64,000 nucleotides of DNA from Limnochorda sp. LNt (GTDB lineage: Bacteria; Bacillota; Limnochordia; Limnochordales; Geochordaceae). Positions 43,684 to 51,939 of this stretch are shown piece after piece. The position numbers were made by a program, and so were the translations under genes. Numbering within the stretch: the first letter of the stretch is position 1; every line of letters begins with the position of its first letter. The notes under the pieces were generated by a model, which had not been told where the DNA came from, searched no databases, and saw only the letters and a list, made by a program, of their open reading frames with translations. The DNA lies in NCBI RefSeq assembly GCF_035593265.1, contig NZ_CP141614.1:806001-870000 (forward strand). The letters run 5' to 3'.

Positions 43684-46296
43684 TTGCAGCCCGACGCCGC
43701 ACCCTGGCAGCATCTGGAGCTGACGCCCGAGCAGCTGTCGTTGCGCTTCCCTCCCGAGCGTCTGGCGGGTGAGACTACCGACGAGATCGAGCCGCTCGAG
43801 GGGATCATCGGCCAGGAGCGGGCCGTGAGGGCCATGGAGTTCGGGCTGCGGGTCAAGCATCCCGGCTACAACATCTACATGGCCGGCCCTACCGGCACGG
43901 GCAAGAACACCTACGCCCGTCGCATCGTCCAGGAGTTCGCACGTCAGGAGCCGGTCCCGGACGACTGGGTCTACGTCTACAACTTCGCCGCGCCCGACGA
44001 GCCCATCGCGCTGTCGCTCCCTCCCGGCATGGGCTCGCAGCTGGCGCGTGACATGGACGAGCTGGTGGAGGAGCTCAAGGCTGCCGTCCCCCGCCACTTC
44101 GAGTCCGACGACTACGAGAAGCAGCGGGATGCCATCGTCCGGGAGTTTCAGGAGCAGAGCCAGGCCCTCATCGACCAGGCGGAGAAGGTGGCTCAGGAGC
44201 ACGGCTTCGCGCTGCGCCGCACCAGCACCGGCTTCGCCACGGTGCCGCTGGTCGACGGGCGGCCCATCACCCAGGAGGAGTTCGAGACGCTGCCGGAGGA
44301 GCAGCGCCGGGCACTGGAGGCGGCCAACAAGGAGATCCACACCCACGTGGCGGAGGCCACCCGGCGGATCCGGGCGCTGGAGAAGCAGGCGCGCGAGCGG
44401 GTCCGGGATCTGGAGCGGGAGGTGGCGCGCTCGGCCGTCAGCCAGCCCATGGCCGAGCTGAAGGAGAAATACCAGGCGCTGCCCCGGGTGGTGGCCTACC
44501 TGGAGGCCGTGGAGCGCGACATCGTCGAGAGCATCGACGAGTTCAAGGACGAAGAGGAGGACGAGCCGCCCATGCCGTGGGTGCGCCGGCGCGGCCGTCG
44601 CTCCTTCGTGCGCTACCGCGTCAACCTCCTGGTCGACAACCAAAGCGCCCAGGGCGCCCCGGTCGTCATCGAGGCCAACCCCACCTTCGCCAACCTCTTC
44701 GGCAAGCTCGAGTACCGTCACGAGCTGGGTGCCATGGTGACCGACTTCACCATGATCAAGGCCGGCGCGCTGCACCGGGCCAACGGCGGTTACCTCATCG
44801 TGCAGGTCCAGGATCTCCTCAAGAACCCGTGGGCGTGGGACGGTCTCAAGCGGGCCCTCAAGAGCGGCGAGGTGCGCATCGAGAGCGTGGGTGAGCAGAT
44901 GGGCGTGCTGCCCGTCTCGGCGCTCAAGCCGCAGCCCATCCCGGTACGGGTCAAGATCGTCATGGTGGGCAGCCCTTACCTCTATCACCTGCTGCTGTAC
45001 GCCGACGAGGAGTTCCGCAAGTACTTCAAGGTGCTGGCCGACTTCGACGTGGAGATGCCCATCTCCGACGAGCATGCCAACGCTTACGCTCGCTTCGTGG
45101 CGGCTGTCTGCCGGCGCGACGGCCTCAAGCCCTTCCATCGGGAGGCCGTCGCGCGCATCATCGAGCACTCGGCCCGGCTGGCCGAGCACAAGGGGCGGCT
45201 CTCCACGCGGTTCAACGAGATCGTCGAGGTGGTCTACGAGGCCTCGGCGTGGGCCGGGGCGGAAGGGGCTGCCCTGGTGCAGGCCTCGCACGTCCGCCGC
45301 GCCATCCAGGAGCAGGAGTACCGCTCCAGCCGGGTGGAGGAGAAGTTCCTGGAGCTCCTGGCCGAGGGGCAGATCCTGGTCGACGTCGATGGCGAGCGCA
45401 TCGGCCAGATCAACGGGCTGTCCATCGTGGAGCTGGGCGACTACGCCTTCGCCAAGCCGACCCGCATCACCGCCTCGGTGGCCGTGGGCGACCGGGGCGT
45501 CGTCAACATCGAGCGCGAGGTGGAGATGTCGGGGCGCATCCACGACAAGGGGGTCCTGATCCTCTCGGGCTACCTGGCCGAGAAGTACCCCATCGGCATG
45601 CCCCTGGCGCTGTCGGCCAGCCTCTGCTTCGAGCAGCTGTACGAGGAGATCGAGGGCGACTCGGCCTCCAGTGCCGAGCTGTACGCGTTGTTGTCGGCCC
45701 TCTCGGGGCTTCCCATCCGCCAGGGCATCGCGGTGACGGGCTCCGTCAACCAGAAGGGCGAGATCCAGGCGGTGGGCGGCGTCAACCGCAAGATCGAGGG
45801 CTTCTTCGCCCTGTGCAAGCTCAAGGGGCTGACGGGGCAGCAGGGCGTCATCGTGCCGCAAGCCAACGTGGTCAACCTGGTCCTGCGTGACGAGGTGGTG
45901 GAGGCGGTGCGGGCCGGACGCTTCCACATCTGGGCGGTGCGCACCGCCGACGAGGGCATCTCCATCCTGACGGGCGTGCCGGCCGGCGAGCCGGGCCCCG
46001 ACGGCTTCTATCCCGACGACACCGTCAACGGTCGGGTCTGGCGGACGCTGGAGGAGATGTCGCGGCGGATGGCCGAGTACGGCAAAGGCTCGCCGCTCGA
46101 CGATCCGCCCAGCGCGCCGGCGGACGAGGCGCCGCCAGCGCCCACGCCGATGCCTCTCGCACCAGCGGAGAGGGATGCGAGGCGGCCAACCGGGCTAGGG
46201 CCTCGACGAGGGCCCGGTACGTGGACCTCTCGCCGGCGCCTGTGCCGCTGGCTCGCTCGCTGGCGGGCCGTGCTGCGGCGTGCCGTCGGAGCCTGA
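43684..46296 (+). CDS. Lon-like ATP-dependent protease
   Basis: An 870-residue AAA+ protease of the Lon-like (LonB/LonC-type) group. An N-terminal part leads to Walker A MAGPTGTGKNTYARR at about 63-77, a long coiled-coil insertion (about 125-290), the ATPase second half with HRANGGYLIVQ and NPWAWDGLKRALKSGEVRIE, a lid, then the protease domain. The catalytic pair is probably Ser662 (in GDSASS) and Lys703 (in VNRKIEGFF). TTG 43684 follows GGAAGGAG by nine bases. The last 112 residues after TLEEMSRRMAEYG are low-complexity and antisense to queG. Confidence 0.88.
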   Translation: MQPDAAPWQHLELTPEQLSLRFPPERLAGETTDEIEPLEGIIGQERAVRAMEFGLRVKHPGYNIYMAGPTGTGKNTYARRIVQEFARQEPVPDDWVYVYNFAAPDEPIALSLPPGMGSQLARDMDELVEELKAAVPRHFESDDYEKQRDAIVREFQEQSQALIDQAEKVAQEHGFALRRTSTGFATVPLVDGRPITQEEFETLPEEQRRALEAANKEIHTHVAEATRRIRALEKQARERVRDLEREVARSAVSQPMAELKEKYQALPRVVAYLEAVERDIVESIDEFKDEEEDEPPMPWVRRRGRRSFVRYRVNLLVDNQSAQGAPVVIEANPTFANLFGKLEYRHELGAMVTDFTMIKAGALHRANGGYLIVQVQDLLKNPWAWDGLKRALKSGEVRIESVGEQMGVLPVSALKPQPIPVRVKIVMVGSPYLYHLLLYADEEFRKYFKVLADFDVEMPISDEHANAYARFVAAVCRRDGLKPFHREAVARIIEHSARLAEHKGRLSTRFNEIVEVVYEASAWAGAEGAALVQASHVRRAIQEQEYRSSRVEEKFLELLAEGQILVDVDGERIGQINGLSIVELGDYAFAKPTRITASVAVGDRGVVNIEREVEMSGRIHDKGVLILSGYLAEKYPIGMPLALSASLCFEQLYEEIEGDSASSAELYALLSALSGLPIRQGIAVTGSVNQKGEIQAVGGVNRKIEGFFALCKLKGLTGQQGVIVPQANVVNLVLRDEVVEAVRAGRFHIWAVRTADEGISILTGVPAGEPGPDGFYPDDTVNGRVWRTLEEMSRRMAEYGKGSPLDDPPSAPADEAPPAPTPMPLAPAERDARRPTGLGPRRGPGTWTSRRRLCRWLARWRAVLRRAVGA

Positions 46297-47302
46297 CGCC
46301 GGCCGCGTAGGCGGCATTGCGCTGGAGATGGGAGAGCCCTCGCCAGGCCACGGCGCCCCGGCCGAGTCCCGCACGGAAGGCCGGGGGCTCCATCGTCAGG
46401 ATGTCGACCAGCGGCACCTCCGGCGACGTGCCCCGCACCGGCCGTAGCGCCGCGCCCGCCCCGAAGGCCAGCGGCGCCTGTGCCTCCTGGTTGTAAGGGC
46501 AAGCCATCTGGCAGAGGTCGCATCCGAAGAGCCAGTGCACCAGCGACGCCCGCTCCGCCTCGCTCAGAGCGCCTCGGCGCTGTGACAGCTGCGCGATGCA
46601 CCGCTCGGGCTGCATCCGGTAGGGGGCCAGCGCGCCCGTGGGGCAGGCCCGGATGCACCGGTCGCACTCCCTGCACGGATCCACCGGCACCGGCGGAGCC
46701 GTGCCCAGGTCCCGCTCCCAGGGCAGGGGCACGGCTCCCTCCGGCAGCGGCAGCCGGGTCGCCACCACGCCGAGCACGATCCAGGAGCCCGCGCCGGGGG
46801 CGTAGGCGCACGTGTTCTTGCCGATCCAGCCGGCGCCGGCTCGCCGCCACAGATCCCGCTCGACCGGCGGGCCGGTGTCGACGAAGACCCGGAAGTCGGC
46901 CCGTCTCCGTCCGCTGTGGCGGGCGGCCCAACGGGCCAGCCAGCGCAGGCGCCGGTGGAGATGGCGGTGATACTCCTCGGGCAGGGCGTAGGCGGCCAGG
47001 CGTCCACGGGGCCCCTGCTGGTCCGGGCGACGGCGGCTCGTGATCGCCCCGGGCGGCGCGTAGGCGAAGGCCGCCACCCAGACGCTGCGACACCCGGGCA
47101 GCCAGCGCTCGGGATCCGTGCGGCTCACGACGTCCCGCTGGCAGAAGAGGGGGTACGTCCCATCCTGCTGGCGCTGGACCAGCAGGGCACGTAGCTCGTC
47201 GAAGGGGCGAGCCGCGACGATGCCCAGAGCCACGGCGCCGATGCCTCGTGCCGCGCGGCCCAGCCGTTTCAGGAAGTCAGGGGGGATGTCCCCGGTGTTC
47301 AT
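46025..47302 (-). CDS. queG: Epoxyqueuosine reductase
   Basis: Performs the last step of queuosine tRNA modification, a B12-dependent reduction of epoxyqueuosine (425 residues). Features: GAGWIGKNTCAYAPGAGSWIVLGVV, the two ferredoxin-like clusters CRECDRCIRACPTGAL and CDLCQMACPYNQ, and a C-terminal HEAT-like helix region (SPLVREASAWAL). ATG 47302 has AGGGGTAGGGCG upstream. The final 30-odd residues (after AWALA) look like read-on, and the last 272 bases overlap antisense with the Lon-like gene. Confidence 0.94.
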   Translation of the reverse strand: MNTGDIPPDFLKRLGRAARGIGAVALGIVAARPFDELRALLVQRQQDGTYPLFCQRDVVSRTDPERWLPGCRSVWVAAFAYAPPGAITSRRRPDQQGPRGRLAAYALPEEYHRHLHRRLRWLARWAARHSGRRRADFRVFVDTGPPVERDLWRRAGAGWIGKNTCAYAPGAGSWIVLGVVATRLPLPEGAVPLPWERDLGTAPPVPVDPCRECDRCIRACPTGALAPYRMQPERCIAQLSQRRGALSEAERASLVHWLFGCDLCQMACPYNQEAQAPLAFGAGAALRPVRGTSPEVPLVDILTMEPPAFRAGLGRGAVAWRGLSHLQRNAAYAAGVRLRRHAAARPASERASGTGAGERSTYRALVEALARLAASHPSPLVREASAWALAAPRPPARWADRRAASLCRTRPSAATSPPASARPDR

Positions 47303-47485
47303 CGCCCTACCCCTGTCGCGCACATGCTAGGTCGTGAGATCGTGCAGCACGGCCGTATACAGCGTACCGCATGCTCTTTGCGGATGCTTGCCATCTCCTC
47401 ATTTGACGGCAGGAGCCGGGGCCCCCTGCATCGTACAGACGTGGCTATATATTCATCCAGCCCCAGCCTGTGAGGAGCGATGACC

Positions 47486-48814
47486 ATGGAGACCACCTCA
47501 TCGGACCCGACCTTGCGCTCGGTGGCGACCAACGGCGCGGCCGACGGCGCCGAGCGCACGTCCGGCGCCCGCGTCCCCTCGGCTCTCGAGATGGCGGTGA
47601 CGCAGCTGCGGCGGGCGGCTTCGCTGCTCGGGCTCGACGCCGGGCTCGTCAAGTACCTGGAGACTCCCAAGCGCGTCTTGACGGTCTCCATCCCGGTCCG
47701 GATGGACGACGGCCGGCTGGAGGTGTTCACCGGCTACCGGGTGCAGCACAGCCTGGCGAGGGGGCCGGCCAAGGGCGGCATCCGCTACCATCCCGCGGTG
47801 ACGCTGGACGAGGTGACGGCGCTGGCCATGTGGATGACGTGGAAGTGCGCCGTGCTCAACCTGCCGTTCGGAGGCGGCAAGGGCGGGGTGGTCTGCGACC
47901 CCCGTGCGCTCAGCCCCCGGGAGCTGGAGCAGCTGACCCGGCGGTTCACCGCGGAGATCAGCGTCATCATCGGTCCGGACCGCGACATCCCCGCCCCGGA
48001 CGTCTACACCAACCCTCAGGTGATGGCCTGGATCATGGACACCTACAGCATGCAGCAGGGCCACCCGGTGCCGGCCGTCGTGACGGGCAAGCCCGTGGAG
48101 GTGGGGGGCTCGCTGGGCCGCGAGCAGGCCACGGGCCGCGGCTGCGCCATCTGCGCGGAGGAGGCGGCCCGCCGGCTCGGTCTGGACCTGCGGGGCGCCC
48201 GCGTGGTGGTGCAGGGATTCGGAAACGTGGGGCGGTACGCCGCCCTCCACCTGGAGCGCATGGGGGCCCGGGTCGTCGCGGTCAGCGACTCCCGGGTGGG
48301 GCTGCTCGACGAGCGCGGCCTCTCGGTGAGCGAGCTCATCGCCTACAAGAAGGCCCAGGGCAGCCTGCGCGGCTTTGACGCGGCCTCGACCCTGGCGCCC
48401 GAGGCGGTGCTGCAGGTACCGTGCGACGTGCTGGTGCCGGCCGCGCTGGAGGGGGCCATCACCGCCGACAACGCCGAGCGCATCCGGGCCCGGATCGTGG
48501 TCGAGGGAGCCAACGGCCCCGTCACGCCCGAGGCCGACGAGATCCTGGCTCGACGCGGCGTGACCGTGATCCCCGACATCCTCGCCAATGCCGGGGGCGT
48601 CACCGTCTCGTATTTCGAGTGGGTCCAGGGCCTTCAGGAGTTCTTCTGGCCCGAGGAGCAAGTCGACCGGGAGCTGAGCCGGCGGATGCGGCAGAGCTTC
48701 GATGACGTCTGGGCCACGGCCCGGCGGCTGGAGACGGACCTGCGCACGGGCGCGATGGCCCTGGCCGTCTCACGGGTGGCGGAGGCAGTGCGCCTCCGGG
48801 GGATCTACCCCTGA
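47486..48814 (+). CDS. Glu/Leu/Phe/Val dehydrogenase (second paralogue)
   Basis: A 442-residue glutamate dehydrogenase homologue. Blocks: ARGPAKGGIRYHP, CAVLNLPFGGGKGG, DIPAPDVYTNPQVMAWIMDTYS, VQGFGNVGRYAA, VEGANGPVTPEAD and NAGGVTVSYFEWVQ. It differs from the copy at 17447 in the substrate loop (Ala versus Cys), in FGGGKGG versus FGGAKGG, and by a longer N-terminal tail (about 40 residues). ATG 47486 is about nine bases from GAGGAG; ATG 47480 is too close to it. Likely a catabolic or anabolic partner of the first copy; direction not readable. Confidence 0.93.
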   Translation: METTSSDPTLRSVATNGAADGAERTSGARVPSALEMAVTQLRRAASLLGLDAGLVKYLETPKRVLTVSIPVRMDDGRLEVFTGYRVQHSLARGPAKGGIRYHPAVTLDEVTALAMWMTWKCAVLNLPFGGGKGGVVCDPRALSPRELEQLTRRFTAEISVIIGPDRDIPAPDVYTNPQVMAWIMDTYSMQQGHPVPAVVTGKPVEVGGSLGREQATGRGCAICAEEAARRLGLDLRGARVVVQGFGNVGRYAALHLERMGARVVAVSDSRVGLLDERGLSVSELIAYKKAQGSLRGFDAASTLAPEAVLQVPCDVLVPAALEGAITADNAERIRARIVVEGANGPVTPEADEILARRGVTVIPDILANAGGVTVSYFEWVQGLQEFFWPEEQVDRELSRRMRQSFDDVWATARRLETDLRTGAMALAVSRVAEAVRLRGIYP

Positions 48815-49068
48815 GGCGCCCCCTCCCACGGGTCGAAGGGCTGGCTCGACCGGCAGACGTCGGACATGCCGCAAAGGTCGAATGCGACGATGTGCCGGCG
48901 CAGCACCTGCTCCACGTTGGCCCGCACCCGGGCCATGTACTGGCGGCGCTCGGGCTCGGGGAGGGGGAGAAGGGCCTGCTCGGCCAGGACGTCGACCAGC
49001 TCGGGGAGGGTGAGGCCGCTCAGCTCGACGTGGAGCTGATGCACGCTCCGGGTACGCACCGCGGACAT
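48805..49068 (-). CDS. Small hypothetical protein
   Basis: An 87-residue soluble protein, unrecognised. It begins RTRSVHQLHVELSGLTLPELVDVLAEQALLPL and has two Cys near the end (DLCGMSDVCRSSQPFD), which may bind metal or form a disulphide. ATG 49068 has GAAGGGGCG about seven bases before. It overlaps the dehydrogenase stop by ten bases in convergent orientation. Confidence 0.6.
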   Translation of the reverse strand: MSAVRTRSVHQLHVELSGLTLPELVDVLAEQALLPLPEPERRQYMARVRANVEQVLRRHIVAFDLCGMSDVCRSSQPFDPWEGAPQG

Positions 49069-49164
49069 CCTACCACGCCCCTTCTCAGGCGGCGGCGAGG
49101 TGCGCCCTCGTCCTGGACCTGAGCCTAGACGCTTTCGCCCCGGAGCGACAAGGGACGGTTGCCC

Positions 49165-49473
49165 CTAATCCCTGGCCTCCGGCGGCCCTGAGGCGTCGGC
49201 CGCGTGGGGGTCGTGCCTGCCCGCGAGGGCCCTCCCCAGCAGCCAGCCACCACCGGCCACCGCCACGACGGCGGCCAGGGCCCCCAGCCACAGGGGCCAC
49301 GACATGGCCACCAGGGTGGCGGGGCCCAGCCCGTGCCGTGCGAACCAGAGGAAGTTGAGCGCGACCGCCGCGAGGGTGATGGCGAGCGCCACGATGCCGC
49401 CCCAGCGTCGAGCGGCGACCGAGCCCTCTCCGTCTCGGGACGTGCGCTGGCGCACCCCGGTCGTCCCCCTCAC
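49165..49473 (-). CDS. Small membrane protein, two segments
   Basis: A 102-residue protein with two hydrophobic segments (about 25-47 and 53-77) and a polar tail. GTG start overlaps the stop of the previous minus-strand gene (GTGA), so they are co-translated. No family recognised. Confidence 0.6.
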   Translation of the reverse strand: MRGTTGVRQRTSRDGEGSVAARRWGGIVALAITLAAVALNFLWFARHGLGPATLVAMSWPLWLGALAAVVAVAGGGWLLGRALAGRHDPHAADASGPPEARD

Positions 49474-50273
49474 GCCCGCACCTGGTGGTGGCGCAGGGCG
49501 CCGGTCGCCGGACCGAGCTCCGCGGCCGCGGGGGCGAGCACGTCGGCATCCAAGCGCTGCGCCAGTGCCGCCGCCAGTGCCCGCCACTCCTGCTCCTGCA
49601 GCGGTCGCACCGCCTCGGCGGGAGGTCGCAGCAGAGGTCCGAGCACCTCGGGCACGTGCTCCACGTTGGCCAGCCCCACGCCGAGGACCCGCATCCGCTG
49701 GCGCTCGTCGGGGTGGACGCGGCGCCGCAGGAGCACGATCAGCCCGTATCCCGGCACCCGCGCCGGTGCCCGGGCGTCGGGCTGGACAGGAGCGGCGCGG
49801 TGAGGTGCCTCCTGCTCGCCCGACTGGACCTGCGCCTTGAGCTGGCGGACGGCCTCTCTCAGACCGGCCGCGGCGCGCTGCAGCCGCCGCGCGGCTCCAC
49901 CCCTGCGGGTGGACTCGGCCATCGAGAGGGCCGCCGCCACCATGACCCCACCGGGACCGACCAGGAGATAGCCCCGGCTCCAGCCGCGACGCCGGCTCCA
50001 GGCAGGGGGGAGCCGCAGCACGGCCAGCCCGCTCGAGGCCCCGGCCAGCCGCCGCTCGAGCTCCTGGAGCGCCCGGCCGATCTGGTAGGACTCGGCGGCC
50101 GCGGCGAGCGCCCAACCCGTCAGCACCAGGAGCAGGGTGGCGGCCATGCGGTACCCGGGCACACCCGTGGTGACCGTGGCCCGAAAGGCTGCCCCGGAGA
50201 CCAGGGCCGCCAGCAGGGCGGTCCCCAGCCATGCGCGTACCGCTCGTCCCGTCACCTGATCGTCGCCACCCAT
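49470..50273 (-). CDS. Membrane-anchored hypothetical protein
   Basis: A 267-residue protein. Two N-terminal membrane segments (about 12-32 and 42-60) precede a cytosolic part with RGYLLVGPGGVMVAAALSMAEST, which may be a NERD-like or related fold; LIVLLRRRV and GLANVEHVPEVLGPLL follow. An ATG at 50273 is used; GTG 50255 is a possible later start. It precedes the small membrane gene with overlapping codons and lies just downstream of the bc complex cluster. Confidence 0.6.
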   Translation of the reverse strand: MGGDDQVTGRAVRAWLGTALLAALVSGAAFRATVTTGVPGYRMAATLLLVLTGWALAAAAESYQIGRALQELERRLAGASSGLAVLRLPPAWSRRRGWSRGYLLVGPGGVMVAAALSMAESTRRGGAARRLQRAAAGLREAVRQLKAQVQSGEQEAPHRAAPVQPDARAPARVPGYGLIVLLRRRVHPDERQRMRVLGVGLANVEHVPEVLGPLLRPPAEAVRPLQEQEWRALAAALAQRLDADVLAPAAAELGPATGALRHHQVRA

Positions 50274-50307
50274 CCGGCGGGCGCGGCCCGGCCGCCCGCG
50301 GGCCCCT

Positions 50308-51147
50308 TCACTTGAGGCCCATCAGATAGCGGGCCACGATGTCGGCCTCCTCGTCGGTGAGGCCCAGATCGGGCATCTGGGTCGGCCCGTAGTCGATGCG
50401 CGTCCCGGACGGCTGGCCGTCGGGGCCGATGCCCGCGAAGTTGGAGAAGTAGACCGGCGCCCGGTTGGCCGTCGTCTGCGGGTCCTGGATCCAGCCCACC
50501 AGGAAGTCATGGTCCAGCCCCCACGACCCCACGTCGCTCAGGTTGGGGCCGATGTAGCCGCCGACGCTGCCGATGGTGTGGCAGACGAGGCAGCCCTTCT
50601 GCGCGATGATGGCCTGAGCCTGCTGCTGTACATCCTGGGGCACGCCCCGGGCAGGCGGGAGCTCACCCTCGAGCCGGGCCGCGGGGATGTAGCGGCTGAC
50701 CCGTTGCCACTCGCCGGACATCAGGAAGTAGACGACCTCACGCAGGGCCTGCTCGTTGAGCGGGCCGCCCGCCTCGACGCTCCACGCTGGCATCGCCGTG
50801 AAGGAGGCCCACTCCCCGGTCGGCAGGCGCACCCAGCGCGGCGTGGTGGAGCCCGGTCGGCCGCGGGCCACCGTGTTGTAGAGGAAGTCGTAGGTCTCCC
50901 GATCGGTCTCGGGGTCGCCCTGGAGGGCCTCCCGGTCCAGGGCCGGGCCCACGACGCCCTCCCCCGCGGGCCCGTGGCAGATGACGCAGTTTTGCGCGTA
51001 GAGCTGGGCACCCCGCTCGACCATCTCGGCCCGAAAGGCCGCCTGCGTCGCGGCCATCCGGTTGCCCTCGCGGGCCCAGTAGACGCCCCAGACGACGACC
51101 AGAGCCCAGCTCAGGATCGTGACGATGACGTAGGTTCTGCCCTTCAC
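50308..51147 (-). CDS. Membrane-anchored diheme cytochrome c
   Basis: A 279-residue c-type cytochrome with one N-terminal membrane anchor (about 5-25) and two heme sites, CVICH (about 54-58) and CLVCH (about 183-187). Met ligands are available in SFTAMPAWS and TQMPDLGL. It is the last gene of the respiratory cluster and should take electrons from the Rieske protein, as a fused diheme equivalent of cytochrome c1. GTG start with AGAGGAG 11 bases away. The terminal oxidase is not in the window. Confidence 0.9.
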   Translation of the reverse strand: MKGRTYVIVTILSWALVVVWGVYWAREGNRMAATQAAFRAEMVERGAQLYAQNCVICHGPAGEGVVGPALDREALQGDPETDRETYDFLYNTVARGRPGSTTPRWVRLPTGEWASFTAMPAWSVEAGGPLNEQALREVVYFLMSGEWQRVSRYIPAARLEGELPPARGVPQDVQQQAQAIIAQKGCLVCHTIGSVGGYIGPNLSDVGSWGLDHDFLVGWIQDPQTTANRAPVYFSNFAGIGPDGQPSGTRIDYGPTQMPDLGLTDEEADIVARYLMGLK

Positions 51148-51165
51148 GCGTCGAGCGGCTCCTCT

Positions 51166-51267
51166 CTACTCGTCCCGGATGGCCCGGTCGATGAAGTACA
51201 GGGCGGCCAGACCCACCACGACCAGGAGGAAGACCAGCAACAGCTCGACGGATTCGGAGACTTCCAC
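51166..51267 (-). CDS. 33-residue single-pass membrane peptide of the bc cluster
   Basis: A short reading frame between the Rieske and cytochrome c genes. It has an acidic start (VEVSESVE), a hydrophobic core of about 18 residues (LLLVFLLVVVGLAALYFI) and a charged end (DRAIRDE). Codon bias is that of the neighbours and GAGAGGAG lies 11 bases before the GTG. The position and size recall the tiny PetG/PetL/PetN/CcoQ-type subunits that stabilise respiratory complexes. Homology is not claimed. Confidence 0.6.
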   Translation of the reverse strand: MEVSESVELLLVFLLVVVGLAALYFIDRAIRDE

Positions 51268-51294
51268 CGCTCGCTCGACTCCTCTCGCCCTGCC

Positions 51295-51912
51295 TCAGAC
51301 GGGCGTCACGTGCTCCGGGAGGTGGACGGAGCGCTCGTGGATCTCCCGGGTGTTGACGATGACCCGACCGTTGACGATCTCCACCGTCATGTAGTCCAGC
51401 GGCCGGGGCGCCGGGCCGGCGATGTTCTGGCCCGTGCGCTCGTAGATGGAGCCGTGGCAGGGGCAGTGGAAGAGGTTCTCCTCCTCCCGCCACGGCACGG
51501 TGCAGCCCAGGTGCGTGCAGCGCCAGTACAGCGCGATGATGCCGTCCTCCAGGCGGCTCAGGTAGAACTTGCCCTCCCGAAACGGCGTCACCGAGCCGAC
51601 GGGGAAGTTGGCCAGGGGACCGGCGTCGATGCGGGAGCCGAAGCCCGTGACCCGACGGGGCCAGAACATGGCCAGGCCCGCCAGGGCACTCTGCACGAAG
51701 AAGACGATGGCAGAGCCCCACATGAGCCAGCGCAAGACGTAGCGGCGCTTGAAGTCGGGATCGTTGGGATCCACCTCGGTGCCCCGAGCGGCGCTGCGGG
51801 CAGGACGAGCCGCAGCGGCCGAGGACGGGCCGGCGGCGGTCCGGGCCGCGACCGACGGGCGCGGCGAGGCAGCCGCGGCAGGCTTCTCAGGCGTGGTCGG
51901 CTGCGACTCCAT
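51295..51912 (-). CDS. Rieske [2Fe-2S] protein
   Basis: A 205-residue Rieske subunit with a long Ala/Pro-rich N-terminus (about 45 residues), one membrane anchor (about 63-85) and a periplasmic Rieske fold. Cluster ligands are CTHLGC and CPCHGS, both intact. It transfers electrons from quinol in the bc complex to cytochrome c. ATG 51912 has GGAGAG about seven bases before. Confidence 0.95.
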   Translation of the reverse strand: MESQPTTPEKPAAAASPRPSVAARTAAGPSSAAAARPARSAARGTEVDPNDPDFKRRYVLRWLMWGSAIVFFVQSALAGLAMFWPRRVTGFGSRIDAGPLANFPVGSVTPFREGKFYLSRLEDGIIALYWRCTHLGCTVPWREEENLFHCPCHGSIYERTGQNIAGPAPRPLDYMTVEIVNGRVIVNTREIHERSVHLPEHVTPV

Positions 51913-51939
51913 CGTGACTCTCTCCTCACCTCTCCGGGT

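Noticed and set aside
47403-47453. TTGACG with TATATT as a promoter for the second dehydrogenase
   Set aside because: The two hexamers are about 39 bases apart, far beyond the 16-18 needed. The TATATT alone may still be used.
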